Below, piece by piece: positions 16,094 to 25,835 of a DNA stretch of 64,000 nt (position 1 is its first letter; each line of letters begins with the position of its first letter). Made by a program: the position numbers and the translations under genes. The DNA is from Pseudomonadota bacterium (GTDB lineage: Bacteria; Pseudomonadota; Alphaproteobacteria; Sphingomonadales; Sphingomonadaceae): assembly GCA_023436615.1 (NCBI GenBank), contig JAEZIO010000037.1, positions 1-64,000 of the forward strand, read 5' to 3'. Under the pieces are notes generated by a model. The model saw only the letters and a program-made list of their open reading frames with translations, was not told the DNA's origin and ran no database searches.

Positions 16094-16111
16094 GTGCCGG
16101 GCCGCCTTTTG

Positions 16112-16369
16112 CTAGCGCGGTTGCTCGTCCTCTCGCGGGCGAGGCTCGGGGGTGACGTCGATCGGCCGTTCGGGCGCCCGGCTTTGCGGCGGCAGGTGGC
16201 GCGGGTCGTCACGCCGGTCGAGCGGCTTGTCGTCGTCGCCCATGCCTTCCTTGAAGCTCTTCAGGCCCTTGGCGACGTCCTTCATCATAGCCGAGAAGCG
16301 GTTGCCGCCGAACAGCAGCAGGACGAACAGACCCAGGATGATCCAGTGAATGAGGCTGAAAGAGCCCAT
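16112..16369 (-). CDS. tatA: Tat translocase subunit TatA
   Basis: An 85-residue pore-forming subunit of the Tat system. A short TM helix (IHWIILGLFVLLLFGGNRF) with the FG hinge is followed by an amphipathic helix with KGLKSFKEGM and a charged tail. The ATG at 16369 is chosen over a GTG at 16375, because GGAG lies 8 bases before the ATG but abuts the GTG. It is the first gene of tatABC. Confidence 0.94.
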   Translation of the reverse strand: MGSFSLIHWIILGLFVLLLFGGNRFSAMMKDVAKGLKSFKEGMGDDDKPLDRRDDPRHLPPQSRAPERPIDVTPEPRPREDEQPR

Positions 16370-16398
16370 GAGCACACTCCGCTAGCTTGCGGGGTTAT

Positions 16399-16989
16399 CT
16401 AGTCGCCTTCGCTCTCGCTTTCCAGTTGGTCTTCCGAGTCAGCATCGAGCTCGAGCTGAAGCGCGGCCTCGTCGAGCGGGTCGAGGAGGCCGGCGGCCTT
16501 CAGGTCGTCGATTCCCGGGAGGTCCTTGCGGGAGGCGAGACCGAAGTGAGTCAGGAAATCGGGCGTGGTCGCATAGAGCAACGGGCGGCCGGGCGCTTCG
16601 CGGCGGCCCGCGGTCCTGACCCACCCCGCCTCCATGAGGACGTCGAGAGTCCCCTTCGAGATCTGCACTCCGCGAATGGCCTCGATCTCGGCCCGGCTGA
16701 CGGGCTCGTGATAGGCGATGATGGCGAGCGTCTCCGTCGCCGCTCGCGACAGCCGGCGCGGCTCCTCGCGAGTCCGCCGCAGCAGGTGCGCGAGATCGGC
16801 CGCCGTCTGGAAGTGCCATCGTCCGCCACGTTCGACCAGCTCGATTCCGTGGCCCTGGTATCGCTCGCCAAGTTCCCTAAGCGCGGCGGCCACGTCCCCG
16901 TCCCCCACGTGGAGCGCAATATCGGCGACGCTCAGCGGCTCGGCGGACGCGAACACCGTGGCTTCGACCGAGCGGACGAACTCGTCCAT
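16399..16989 (-). CDS. scpB: segregation and condensation protein ScpB
   Basis: A 196-residue double winged-helix partner of the SMC-ScpA condensin complex, which compacts and separates chromosomes. The conserved stretches SRAATETLAIIAYHEPVSRAE and IRGVQISKGTLDVL are present, and the C-terminus is acidic. Its start ATG overlaps the scpA stop by one base (TGATG). It sits between scpA and tatA, the usual place in sphingomonads. Confidence 0.94.
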   Translation of the reverse strand: MDEFVRSVEATVFASAEPLSVADIALHVGDGDVAAALRELGERYQGHGIELVERGGRWHFQTAADLAHLLRRTREEPRRLSRAATETLAIIAYHEPVSRAEIEAIRGVQISKGTLDVLMEAGWVRTAGRREAPGRPLLYATTPDFLTHFGLASRKDLPGIDDLKAAGLLDPLDEAALQLELDADSEDQLESESEGD

Positions 16990-17744
16990 CAGGCGGCTGC
17001 TTTCAGGCGAAGCGGCGCGAACGGCTCCTCCTGGTCCAGCATGAGCCGCCCCCGGCGGGCAAGCTCGAGCGCCGCAAGGAAGCTCGACGCCAGCGCGGAC
17101 TTGCGGAGTTGCGGATCGTCAGTGCTCGGCAGGAACGCCTCGAGCTCGGTCCAGTCGATGGCCATTCCAAGCATCTGGCTCACACGGTCGATCGCTTCGT
17201 CGAGCGTCATGACGGCCCGGGCGTGCACCACGTGCATGGGCGGCTGGCTGCGGGCCTTCACGGCCCCGTAGGCGGCGAACAGGTCGAAGGCGCTCGCCTG
17301 CCATGCCGACTTGCGCACGAGCCGAAGTCCTTCGGGCGCTCCGCGCTGGAATACGTCGCGGCTGAGCCGATCGCGGCCGAGGAGGCGCGCGCCGGCCTCG
17401 CGCATCGCGTCGAGCCGCTGTAGCCGCATCTGCAGCCGCAGCGCGATTTCCTCGGGGCTGGGATCGGCTTGCGGGTCCTTCGGAAGCAGCAGGCACGACT
17501 TGAGGTAGGCGAGCCACGCCGCCATCACGAGATAATCGGCGGCGATCTCCAGCTTCAGCGCGCGCGCTTCCCCGAGATAAGCGAGATATTGCTCGACGAG
17601 CTCGAGGATCGAGATTTGCGCGAGGTCGACCTTCTGGGCGCGGGCGAGGCTGAGGAGCAGGTCCAGCGGCCCCTCCCACCCGTCGAGGTTGAGATTGAGC
17701 TCGTCGCCCTCGCGGCCGGCTGAATCGATTGTCACCACCCCCAC
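16989..17744 (-). CDS. scpA: segregation and condensation protein ScpA
   Basis: The kleisin of the SMC-ScpAB complex, about 251 residues. The N-terminal SMC-neck-binding motif LDGWEGPLDLLLSLARAQKV and the C-terminal winged helix are intact. The start is uncertain: there is no ATG, and candidates are TTG at 17786 and GTGs at 17744, 17738 and 17735. The GTG at 17744 leaves about 20 residues before the conserved motif. A perfect DnaA box lies just upstream, between scpA and nagZ. Confidence 0.9.
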   Translation of the reverse strand: MGVVTIDSAGREGDELNLNLDGWEGPLDLLLSLARAQKVDLAQISILELVEQYLAYLGEARALKLEIAADYLVMAAWLAYLKSCLLLPKDPQADPSPEEIALRLQMRLQRLDAMREAGARLLGRDRLSRDVFQRGAPEGLRLVRKSAWQASAFDLFAAYGAVKARSQPPMHVVHARAVMTLDEAIDRVSQMLGMAIDWTELEAFLPSTDDPQLRKSALASSFLAALELARRGRLMLDQEEPFAPLRLKAAA

Positions 17745-17798
17745 GGCAAGAAGATTAGCCTTTGCTGGTGGTGATGCGAAGCGCAAACCACAATATTT

Positions 17799-17807
17799 TG
17801 TGGATAA
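17799..17807 (-). promoter_or_regulatory. perfect DnaA box between nagZ and scpA
   Basis: TGTGGATAA on the + strand, the exact complement of TTATCCACA. It lies upstream of scpA, in the junction after the nagZ stop. One box alone is weak evidence of DnaA control. Confidence 0.4.
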
Positions 17808-17816
17808 TCCGCAGCT

Positions 17817-18824
17817 TCAGGCCAGCGCGAGCAGCTCGTCGCGCTTTGCGACCAATTCCTCGAGCGCGGGCCCGGCGGTCAACTCACCTGCGATCACCAT
17901 CGCCTGGCGAAGCCGCTCCTGCCCCTCGTCGGCCATTGCCGGCACCGCCTCTGCTACGGCGACCATCTCGTCCATTTTGCCCGAGCAGTGGAGCGCCACG
18001 TCGCAGCCTGCGGCGACCACCCCGGCAGCGCGCTCGCTGCAGTCGCCGCTGAGCGCCTCCATCCCGATGTCATCGCTCATCAGCCAGCCGTCGAAGCCGA
18101 TGCGCCCGCGGATGATATCGCGGATCACGGTCGGCGACTGGCTCGCCGGCCGCTCCGAGTCCCAGGCCGTGTAGACGACATGTGCGACCATCCCCATCGG
18201 AGCCCAGCTGAGGGTCATGAACGGCTCGAGATCGGTTGCGAGATCGGCGTCCGGCGCTTCAACGATGGGCAGTGCCTTGTGGCTATCGCAAAGGGCGCGG
18301 CCGTGACCTGGCATATGCTTGACGACCCCGACGACGCCGGCGGACGCGAAGCCGTCGAGCACCGCCCGCCCCAAGGCCGACACCTGCATAGGATCGGATC
18401 CGAACGCGCGGTCGCCGATGATCTCGTCGGCGTCCGGCTGGCGGACATCGAGCAGCGGCAGGCAATCGACGTTGATTCCGACCTCGCGCAGGACCAGCGC
18501 AAGGGCCCGAGCATTGACCCGCGCCGCCTCGATCGCCGAGGCGGGCGCAATCCGGTAGAGCTCGGCGAACGCCCCGCCGCAGGGGAATTCCGGCCATTGC
18601 GGGGGCCGCATCCGAGCCACTCGGCCGCCCTCCTGGTCGATCAGGATCGGAAGGTCGGCACGGCCGGAGATGTCGCGCAGGGAGTCGGTAAGCGCGCGCA
18701 GCTGCTGACGGTCCACGCAGTTGCGGGCGAAGACAATATAGCCGGCCGGATCGGCCTCGCGGAAAAAAGCGCGCTCGTCATCGGTGAGCGCGGCTCCCGA
18801 CAGCCCGTAGATCGCCGCCTGCAT
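17817..18824 (-). CDS. nagZ: beta-N-acetylhexosaminidase NagZ
   Basis: A 335-residue GH3 glycosidase that removes N-acetylglucosamine from muropeptides during cytoplasmic cell-wall recycling. Signature KHMPGHG (about residue 168) contributes the mobile His loop, and the nucleophile Asp is in MSDDIGMEAL. Length is normal. Its start ATG overlaps the SPOR gene's stop by one base. It sits upstream of scpA in the argS-SPOR-nagZ-scpAB-tat series. Confidence 0.94.
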   Translation of the reverse strand: MQAAIYGLSGAALTDDERAFFREADPAGYIVFARNCVDRQQLRALTDSLRDISGRADLPILIDQEGGRVARMRPPQWPEFPCGGAFAELYRIAPASAIEAARVNARALALVLREVGINVDCLPLLDVRQPDADEIIGDRAFGSDPMQVSALGRAVLDGFASAGVVGVVKHMPGHGRALCDSHKALPIVEAPDADLATDLEPFMTLSWAPMGMVAHVVYTAWDSERPASQSPTVIRDIIRGRIGFDGWLMSDDIGMEALSGDCSERAAGVVAAGCDVALHCSGKMDEMVAVAEAVPAMADEGQERLRQAMVIAGELTAGPALEELVAKRDELLALA

Positions 18825-19504
18825 CAGCGCGCGATGAAGCAGGCTTCGCCCGCGGCCTTAAGGGCGCTGCACACCTCGCGCGCCTGCGCCGGGGACGACG
18901 CCGCGGCGCGCAGGCGGATTCCGCCCGGATATGGGACGATCATCTTGTTGAGGCCGCCAACCGAAGAAAAACGGCTCGACAACGCGCTCCACGCCCGTTC
19001 CGCCTGCGCGCGGTTCGCGAAGGCACCGAGCTGGATAACGCTTCCCGAGGCGCCCGAGGGCTCCGCCGGCGCAGGCGGCTTGGGTGTTTCAGCCGGAAGC
19101 GGTTCCTTGGTCTCATTGGGCGGGATCCGCTTCGGCTCCGGCTGCGGCGGCACCTGCACCTGTTCACCCGGAGCGTCCGTTTGCAGCCGGGAATCGATAT
19201 CCTGCCCGGCGCTGGTCTCGAACGTTGTCTGGCTTTCCCCGGCCACGTCGAGGCCGCCAGGATCGTGCGGCTTGACCTTGTACGGCGCTTCCGGAGCGCG
19301 GATAAGCTCGGGGCCTCCGGGAGCTACGGACTGGCGACGGCCAAGCCAGAAGAAGCCCGCGGCCACGATGGCGGCAGCAATCACGACGAATGCGAAACCC
19401 ATCAGCATCGCGCGCGCCGAAATGCCGCTCGGCGCGTCCTCATCCTCGACCTCCTGAAGCCACGGCAGGGAATCCTCGTCGTAGCCGCCCCGGCTGTCGG
19501 TCAT
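18824..19504 (-). CDS. SPOR-domain membrane protein
   Basis: A 226-residue bitopic protein: cytoplasmic N-terminus to about residue 30, TM helix about 31-54 (AMLMGFAFVVIAAAIVAAGFF), a long Pro/Glu-rich periplasmic linker, and a C-terminal SPOR domain (about 145-226). SPOR domains bind glycan strands lacking stem peptides, which are enriched at division sites. It starts one base before the argS stop region and is coupled to nagZ. It probably acts in septal wall metabolism; the exact partner is unknown. Confidence 0.85.
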   Translation of the reverse strand: MTDSRGGYDEDSLPWLQEVEDEDAPSGISARAMLMGFAFVVIAAAIVAAGFFWLGRRQSVAPGGPELIRAPEAPYKVKPHDPGGLDVAGESQTTFETSAGQDIDSRLQTDAPGEQVQVPPQPEPKRIPPNETKEPLPAETPKPPAPAEPSGASGSVIQLGAFANRAQAERAWSALSSRFSSVGGLNKMIVPYPGGIRLRAAASSPAQAREVCSALKAAGEACFIAR

Positions 19505-19505
19505 T

Positions 19506-21236
19506 TCATCGCATCTCCTCGGCGGCTTCGACTCCCATGAGGTCGAGACCGCTACGGATGATCTGCCCTATGCCGCGCGCCAGTTCCAGACGCGCTCGAG
19601 AAAGCTGGGGACTGTCCTCGACCAGGAATCGCCGGCCGGGATCGTCGTTCCCGCGATTCCACAGAGCGTGGAACGCGGCCGCGAGGTCGTACAGATAGAA
19701 AGCGATGCGGTGCGGCTCGTGCGCAATAGCCGCGCCTTCGACGGTGCGCGGATATTGCGCGGCGACCTTCACCAGCGCCAGCTCCTCGTCGTCAAGCAGC
19801 GACAGATCGGCGCCAGCCGTGAGATCGACCCCGGCGTCCTGCGACTTGCGCTGGAGCGAGCTGATCCGCGCGTGGGCATATTGAACGTAAAAAACCGGAT
19901 TGTCCTTCGAGGCCTCCACGACCTTGGCGAAGTCGAAGTCGAGCGGAGCGTCGGCGCGCCGGGTGAGCATCATGAACCGGACGACATCCTTGCCCACTTC
20001 GCCGACAACGTCGGCGAGAGTCACGAACGTGCCGCCGCGTTTCGACATCTTCACCGGCTCGCCGGCACGGAACAGCCGCACCATCTGGACGAGCTTGACG
20101 TCGAGGTCCACGCGGCCGTCGGTCAGCGCCCGAACGGCAGCCTGTACGCGCTTGACCGTCCCGGCATGGTCGGCGCCCCAGATGTTGACCAGATGGTCCG
20201 CCGTTTCGGCCTTGCGCAGGTGGTAGGCTGCATCGGAGCCGAAATAGGTCCAGCTGCCGTCCGACTTCTTCATCGGCCGGTCCTGGTCATCGCCGAACTG
20301 CGTCGAACGGAACAGCGTCAGCTCGACCGGCTCCCAATCCTCGGGAGTCTCGCCCTTGGGCGCTTCGAGCATGCCTTCGTAAACGAGCCCCTTGTCGCGC
20401 AGCGCGGCGAGTGCGCGATCGACAGCGCCGTCCTGCTGAAGCTCGGCTTCGGACGCGAAGATGTCGTGGTGGATGTTGAGCAACGCCAGATCGTGGCGGA
20501 TGAGGTCGAGCATCGCCGAGACCGCCCGCTTGCGGAACAGGTCCAGCCAGTCTTCCTCGTTCCCCGAGACGAATTGCTCGCCGAACTCGCTGGCGAGCTC
20601 GACCCCGATCGGCTTCAGGTACTCGCCGGGATACATGCCTTCCGGGATTTCGCCGACGTCTTCGCCGAGCGCCTCGCGGTAGCGTAGGTGCACCGAGCGG
20701 GCGAGCGTATCGACCTGCGCGCCTGCGTCGTTGACATAATATTCCTTGGTGACGTGGAAGCCTGCCGCCCCGAGAACGCGCGCAAGGGCATCCCCGACCA
20801 CGGCGCCCCGGCAGTGTCCCATGTGCAGCGGTCCCGTCGGGTTAGCGGATACATATTCGACATTCACGCGCTGGTCCGCGCCGACCCGCGAGCCGCCGTA
20901 GGTGTCACTTTCGCGGAGGATCGTGCTGAGCTCGTCGCGCCACGCCTGCGGCGACAGGCGGAGATTGATGAATCCGGGTCCCGCGATCTCGGCCGAAGTC
21001 ACGGCCGGCAGCCTAGCCAGCCTCGGGGCGATGGCCTCGGCGAGGGCGCGCGGGCTGGTGGCGGCCTGCTTCGCCAGCACCAGCGCGGCGTTGGTGGCAA
21101 GGTCGCCATGAGCCGGATCGCGCGGCGGCTCGACCGCTACGTTGCGCCTGTCGAGCTCCGGTGGAAGCACGCCATTGGACTGGAGCTCGTCGAGCACTTC
21201 GCCGAGGAGCGCGGAATATTGGCCGTAAATACTCAA
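19506..21236 (-). CDS. argS: arginine--tRNA ligase
   Basis: A 576-residue class I aminoacyl-tRNA synthetase. It has the N-terminal Add-1 domain, a HIGH-type motif as NPTGPLHMGHCRGA (about residue 115) and KMSKR in PVKMSKRGGTF. The C-terminal anticodon-binding DALR domain ends the protein. The start is a TTG at 21236 (MSIYGQYSALL). The downstream SPOR gene begins immediately after the stop. Confidence 0.97.
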   Translation of the reverse strand: MSIYGQYSALLGEVLDELQSNGVLPPELDRRNVAVEPPRDPAHGDLATNAALVLAKQAATSPRALAEAIAPRLARLPAVTSAEIAGPGFINLRLSPQAWRDELSTILRESDTYGGSRVGADQRVNVEYVSANPTGPLHMGHCRGAVVGDALARVLGAAGFHVTKEYYVNDAGAQVDTLARSVHLRYREALGEDVGEIPEGMYPGEYLKPIGVELASEFGEQFVSGNEEDWLDLFRKRAVSAMLDLIRHDLALLNIHHDIFASEAELQQDGAVDRALAALRDKGLVYEGMLEAPKGETPEDWEPVELTLFRSTQFGDDQDRPMKKSDGSWTYFGSDAAYHLRKAETADHLVNIWGADHAGTVKRVQAAVRALTDGRVDLDVKLVQMVRLFRAGEPVKMSKRGGTFVTLADVVGEVGKDVVRFMMLTRRADAPLDFDFAKVVEASKDNPVFYVQYAHARISSLQRKSQDAGVDLTAGADLSLLDDEELALVKVAAQYPRTVEGAAIAHEPHRIAFYLYDLAAAFHALWNRGNDDPGRRFLVEDSPQLSRARLELARGIGQIIRSGLDLMGVEAAEEMR

Positions 21237-21314
21237 TTGCTCACCACTGCTACTGGAGGCCAGCGCCTCTAGCGCAGGCTCGGCAGCGCGTCACCTCGTC
21301 GCGCCGCTCGCGGG

Positions 21315-21698
21315 CTAGAGGACCTTTACGTCGGCCGCGGCAAAAGCGGACGTCATTGCACTGTGCCCCGTGCCGGTCAGCCGGACCCGCGTAATGCGCT
21401 TGTCGCTCGAATCCTGTTCGAGCTCGACGAATTTGTGCCGCTCGAGCTCCCGCACCCAGCGCACGGCCGTCGTCCGCGGCACGTTCGCGCGCACGCTGAG
21501 TTCACCGACCGCGATACCCGGGCTTCCTCCTTCGAGGCCGAACAAGACCAGCATCAGGTCCCACGCCGGGCCGGCTGCGTCGACGGGATGCAGGTGGCGC
21601 TGGCGCTCATGCCGCAGCCGAAGCAGCCGCCTCGCCGCGCGCTTGGCCTCCCCCGTCTCCTCGTCGTCCTGCTGAACCATGCCCGCACTCGTCAACAT
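21315..21698 (-). CDS. MarR-like winged-helix regulator
   Basis: A 127-residue protein with a MarR-type winged-helix domain. The recognition-helix region is SVRANVPRTTAVRWVRELER and the wing region SSDKRITRVRLTGTG, preceded by a charged N-terminal part. Ligand and targets are unknown. Start ATG at 21698 has GGAG 10 bases upstream; a GTG at 21704 is an alternative. It lies alone between dgt and argS on the same strand. Confidence 0.75.
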   Translation of the reverse strand: MLTSAGMVQQDDEETGEAKRAARRLLRLRHERQRHLHPVDAAGPAWDLMLVLFGLEGGSPGIAVGELSVRANVPRTTAVRWVRELERHKFVELEQDSSDKRITRVRLTGTGHSAMTSAFAAADVKVL

Positions 21699-21805
21699 CT
21701 GCACTCTACTCCGAAAGCGGGGCTACTATCGGAAGATAAGGTAGGGCCGCAACCGCGGGCTCGAATTCTGGCCATAAGCTTCTGTGAAACCGGACGTTTG
21801 TGGAG

Positions 21806-22966
21806 TCAGAAGCTGTCGGGCAGCTGCACCGGGCCGACCAGTTGCTCATGTTGCGCAATGGCGAAGCGATCGGTCATGCCGGCGATGAAGTCACCAATCC
21901 GCCGGAGTTGCGCGGCGCCGGGTTCCCGGTAGCGCCATTCGGCGGGAAGCAGCGAGGCGTCGGACGCGTAAGCCTGGGCCAAGCCTGCGACGACGCGCTT
22001 CGCCTCGGTGCGCACGGTGACCAGTTCCGCAGCATTGTAGAGCGTCTCGTGCAGGAAGCTGCGAAGGGCACTTTCTTCTTTCGCGAGACCTGCCGAAAAT
22101 CCGGCGAGCTGGCGCCCGGCCGAGCGCACCTCTTCGATATTATCCACGCCAGCGTCGGCAACTCGGCGTCGCGTCTCGCCGATGACGTCCCCCACCATCG
22201 TGCCGATCATGTCCCTGACGAGCGCGCGTTGCATTTTCTCGGGCGGGAGCTCACCCGAACGATCGACGATCGCCTGCCAGTGCCGCTGGACCAGGGGCAC
22301 GGTCACGAGCCGCTCGAAATCGATGATCCCTGCGCGGAGGCCGTCGTCGATGTCGTGATTGTCGTAGGCGATGTCATCGGAGATGGCGGCGACTTGCGCT
22401 TCGAGACCTGGCCAGCTGTCGAGCTCGAGGTCGAATTCGGCATTCGCCTCCGCAAGCGCCCACCCCGGAGCGGCGACCGGCCCGTTGTGCTTGGCTAGGC
22501 CTTCGAGCGCTTCCCAGCTGAGGTTGAGGCCGTCGAATCCAACGTAGGGAGTCTCGAGCCGCGTCACGATCCGGATGGTATGCGCATTGTGGTCGAAGCC
22601 GCCGGCTTCCGCCATTGCCGCCTCCAGCGCGTCCTCGCCCGCATGACCAAAGGGCGGATGACCGAGGTCGTGCGCCAGGCACAGCATCTCCGTAAGGTCC
22701 TCGTTGAGCCCGAGCGCACGGGCGATCGTCCGGCCAATCTGCGCGACCTCGAGGCTGTGCGTCAGCCGCACGCGGTAATGGTCGCCGTCGGGCGCGACGA
22801 AAACCTGCGTCTTGTGGCGTAGGCGGCGGAAGGCAACCGAGTGGATGATTCGGTCGCGGTCGCGCTGGAAGACATCGCGCGGACCGCGTGGGCCGCTGTC
22901 GGTTTCGGGATGCAGCCTTCCACGCGATCGCGCGGGTATGGCTGCAAGTCTGGCGAGCACCGTCAT
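21806..22966 (-). CDS. dgt: deoxyguanosinetriphosphate triphosphohydrolase-like protein
   Basis: A 386-residue HD-domain dNTPase that splits dNTPs to nucleoside and triphosphate. HD-domain residues are in RLTHSLEVAQIGR and AHDLGHPPFGHAGE, with a third metal ligand in AAISDDIAYDNHD. It resembles the short dGTPase-like type rather than E. coli Dgt. Neighbouring argS is a common context in alphaproteobacteria. The downstream gap to the MarR-like gene is 107 bases. Confidence 0.9.
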   Translation of the reverse strand: MTVLARLAAIPARSRGRLHPETDSGPRGPRDVFQRDRDRIIHSVAFRRLRHKTQVFVAPDGDHYRVRLTHSLEVAQIGRTIARALGLNEDLTEMLCLAHDLGHPPFGHAGEDALEAAMAEAGGFDHNAHTIRIVTRLETPYVGFDGLNLSWEALEGLAKHNGPVAAPGWALAEANAEFDLELDSWPGLEAQVAAISDDIAYDNHDIDDGLRAGIIDFERLVTVPLVQRHWQAIVDRSGELPPEKMQRALVRDMIGTMVGDVIGETRRRVADAGVDNIEEVRSAGRQLAGFSAGLAKEESALRSFLHETLYNAAELVTVRTEAKRVVAGLAQAYASDASLLPAEWRYREPGAAQLRRIGDFIAGMTDRFAIAQHEQLVGPVQLPDSF

Positions 22967-22976
22967 CGCGGCGCGT

Positions 22977-24245
22977 TTATTGGTTCGACAGCTTCCTGAC
23001 TACCTGTCCCGGCTGGCTCGTCCAGCTGAAGGAGTCGATGCGCTCGTTCGACAGCGCGTCCGCGAACAAACGGGCGTCTTCGGCAGTGTGGAACGGGCCG
23101 ATCAGCAAACGCTTGCGCGGCCCCGTATCGGCCACCCAGCCGCTGAGCCCGGTGAAGAGCGAAGGGCTTCGGGAACGGATGCGGTCGAATTCCTGCGGAA
23201 GCTGCCCCGTGTCCGAGCCACTCGCGAGCTGAAGCCAGATGCGCTTGCCGCCGCCGTCGCTGGCGATGCGCTTGGTCTGGATCAAATCATTGCTGGGCGA
23301 CACCGTTTCTATAGCCTTGCGGGAAACCGACGCCAGCTGGAAAACGGGAGGCTGCGCCTGCACAGCCGCAGCCGGAGCCGAATAGGCATATTGCGGTGCC
23401 GACACCTGCGGCAGGGCCGGTTCGGGCGATCTCAGCACCTGCTCGATCGAGGCGAGCCGATCCTCCGCTGGTGCCGCATTCGAAGCGAATGCCGCTCCGC
23501 TGTCCGGGAAGATGCCCAGGTGAACCGCGGCCGCCTTCTGGTCGCTCGTGAGAGTGGGAAGGCGGCGGAAGAACGGGTCCATCCGGGTGCCCGCGCCCGG
23601 CATGGTCTGATCGAGGACCATCTTGGCGGTACTCACCTCGCCGTTGAGGGCAAGCACCAGCGCGCGGACGCGGACAGCGCCATGATCGCGTTGCTGGAGC
23701 AGCGGCTCCAGAGTCGCCAGCGCCTCGGCCTTGTTGCCGCTGATCGCGAGGCTAAGCGCAAGCCGGCGGCGTGCTTCATCGCGGTCAGAGCTCATCAGAG
23801 CTGCGCGATAATCGGCCTGTGCCGCCGCGGGCCTGCCGAGCAGGTCATATGCCAGCCCGCGGTCGCAGCCGATCGTCGCGAGGCTGGCGCCAAGCTGCTC
23901 TGCGCGCGAAAAATAGGTCAGGGCCTCGCTGGGATCGCCGGTGGCGACAAGCGCGGCGCCGATACCCGCCTGAGGCAGCGGGCTGGCTGGATTCACCTCG
24001 GCGGCACGGCCGAAGAAGCCAGCGGCGGCCGTCGCATCGCCGAGCTGCAGCGCCGCCTTTCCGGCTCCGACCAGCGCCTGGAAGTTCTGCGGGCTATCGG
24101 CGAGGATTCGCACATTTCGTGCGAGTGCGTCAGACGCGCTTTCGGCATAGACTGGAATGCCTTCGCTCGCCGCGAGCGAAGGCGCGGCAACAACGCCGCT
24201 CGCCGCCAATGCGAGAATCGCCGCGGCCACGCGCGTGCGCTTCAT
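22977..24245 (-). CDS. secreted TPR and SPOR-domain protein
   Basis: A 422-residue exported protein. A signal peptide covers about residues 1-26 (MKRTRVAAAILALAASG...). Tetratricopeptide repeats follow (about 45-200), then a low-complexity Ala/Pro linker, and a C-terminal SPOR domain (about 340-415). A periplasmic peptidoglycan-associated scaffold is likely. The ATG at 24245 is preferred because GGTGGGG lies 6 bases upstream and it begins the signal peptide; an ATG at 24263 is possible. It sits between dgt and ftsZ, where lpxC is often found. Confidence 0.8.
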   Translation of the reverse strand: MKRTRVAAAILALAASGVVAAPSLAASEGIPVYAESASDALARNVRILADSPQNFQALVGAGKAALQLGDATAAAGFFGRAAEVNPASPLPQAGIGAALVATGDPSEALTYFSRAEQLGASLATIGCDRGLAYDLLGRPAAAQADYRAALMSSDRDEARRRLALSLAISGNKAEALATLEPLLQQRDHGAVRVRALVLALNGEVSTAKMVLDQTMPGAGTRMDPFFRRLPTLTSDQKAAAVHLGIFPDSGAAFASNAAPAEDRLASIEQVLRSPEPALPQVSAPQYAYSAPAAAVQAQPPVFQLASVSRKAIETVSPSNDLIQTKRIASDGGGKRIWLQLASGSDTGQLPQEFDRIRSRSPSLFTGLSGWVADTGPRKRLLIGPFHTAEDARLFADALSNERIDSFSWTSQPGQVVRKLSNQ

Positions 24246-24379
24246 GTGATACCCCACCGCCATCGATCCTACCCGTGGGGCAGAGAATCTTACGCGAACC
24301 TTTCTGCCTAGCCCTTTAACGACGAACCGTGGCCGTCGGACGGTGAGCGGGGCGCTTAACCCCCCCATACCGACCGGAA

Positions 24380-25792
24380 TTACTGATTGTTCTGGCGGTT
24401 CAGGAAGCGCGGGATGTCGATCGGCTCCTGCCGGAACCCACCAGAGGTCGGCCCTTCGTCGAGGTTCGCCTTGGAAGCGCCGCGAGCAATGCTGGACATC
24501 CTCTCGAACAGCGTACCTCCGGCGGCGGCCGCCTTCGGCTGCGTGCCCGCATCGTCCGCTTCAATGGACGCGCCCTCGTCCTCGTCGGGCGGGGCGATCG
24601 GCGGCGCGCCGACCGGGCTCGTCAGGATGTCGTCGCTCTCAAGCAGCAGCTCCTCGGCGTTATCGTCGCCGATTTCCTCGGTGAGCTCGAGGGCATCGTC
24701 CTCGTCTGTCCCCTCGTCACCCGATGCTTCGGGTTCCGTCGCGAGTTCCGGCTGAGTCTCGACCGGCGGCATCGCCGGGCGGGTTGGGAAGGTAAAGACC
24801 TTCGCCGGCTGCGCCTGCGCCACGCTTTCAGCCTCGATACCCGTTGCGACGACCGAAACACGGATCTTGCCGTCCAGGTCGTTGTTGAAGGCGGAACCCC
24901 AGATAATATTGGCATCGGGGTCGACCAGCTCCTTGATGTGGCTCGCCGCCTCGTCGACTTCCATCAAGCGCATGTCCTCGCCGCCCGTGATGGAAATGAT
25001 GACGCCCTTGGCGCCCTTCATGCTCACCCCGTCGAGAAGCGGGTTCGAGATCGCCTTCTCGGCGGCCTCGATGGCGCGGTTGTCTCCGGAAGCCTCGCCC
25101 GTGCCCATCATCGCCTTGCCCATCTCGCCCATGACCGAGCGGACGTCGGCGAAATCGAGGTTGATGAGGCCCGGCATCACCATCAGGTCAGTGATTCCGC
25201 GAACGCCCTGCTGGAGCACCTCGTCGGCCATTTCGAAGGCCTCCTTGAAGGTGGTCTCCGAATTCGCGAGGCGAAATAGGTTCTGGTTCGGAATGACGAT
25301 CAGCGTATCGACGTGCTGCTGAAGCTCTTCGATGCCGCTGTCGGCCGAGCGCGACCGGCGAGCGCCTTCGAAGGCGAATGGCTTCGTCACCACCCCGACC
25401 GTAAGGATGCCCCTGTCCCGAGCCGCCTTGGCGATGACCGGCGCGGCGCCGGTCCCGGTGCCGCCGCCCATGCCCGCAGCGAGAAAGCACATGTGCGCCC
25501 CTTCGAGCGCCTTTTCGATTTCGTCGAGCGATTCCTCGGCCGCGGCCCGCCCGATTTCCGGCCGCGACCCCGCGCCCAGCCCCTGGGTGATCTTGAGACC
25601 CAGCTGGATACGGCGGTCGGCCGATGACGTGTTGAGCGCCTGCGCGTCCGTGTTGGCGACGATGAAGTCGACCCCCTGGACGTCGGCGCGGATCATGTTG
25701 GCAACCGCGTTGCCGCCGGCGCCGCCGACGCCGATGACGCTTATGCGCGGCCGAAGCTCGTCGACTTCCGGCCGGATGAAATCAATGCTCAT
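24380..25792 (-). CDS. ftsZ: cell division GTPase FtsZ
   Basis: A 470-residue tubulin homologue that polymerises into the Z ring. The tubulin signature GGGTGTG and the T7-loop region around NLDFADVRSVM are intact. After about residue 320 comes a long acidic linker (about 130 residues, many Asp/Glu) and then the conserved C-terminal peptide IPRFLNRQ, which binds FtsA. Start ATG at 25792 begins MSIDFIRPE. It is separated from ftsA by an opposite-strand lipoprotein gene, so it needs its own promoter; GANTC sites and a TTAACC lie upstream. Confidence 0.98.
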   Translation of the reverse strand: MSIDFIRPEVDELRPRISVIGVGGAGGNAVANMIRADVQGVDFIVANTDAQALNTSSADRRIQLGLKITQGLGAGSRPEIGRAAAEESLDEIEKALEGAHMCFLAAGMGGGTGTGAAPVIAKAARDRGILTVGVVTKPFAFEGARRSRSADSGIEELQQHVDTLIVIPNQNLFRLANSETTFKEAFEMADEVLQQGVRGITDLMVMPGLINLDFADVRSVMGEMGKAMMGTGEASGDNRAIEAAEKAISNPLLDGVSMKGAKGVIISITGGEDMRLMEVDEAASHIKELVDPDANIIWGSAFNNDLDGKIRVSVVATGIEAESVAQAQPAKVFTFPTRPAMPPVETQPELATEPEASGDEGTDEDDALELTEEIGDDNAEELLLESDDILTSPVGAPPIAPPDEDEGASIEADDAGTQPKAAAAGGTLFERMSSIARGASKANLDEGPTSGGFRQEPIDIPRFLNRQNNQ

Positions 25793-25835
25793 GGGTCCCA
25801 CCCCCGAATTCCGCAACGCTTTGTAGCGTCAGCGG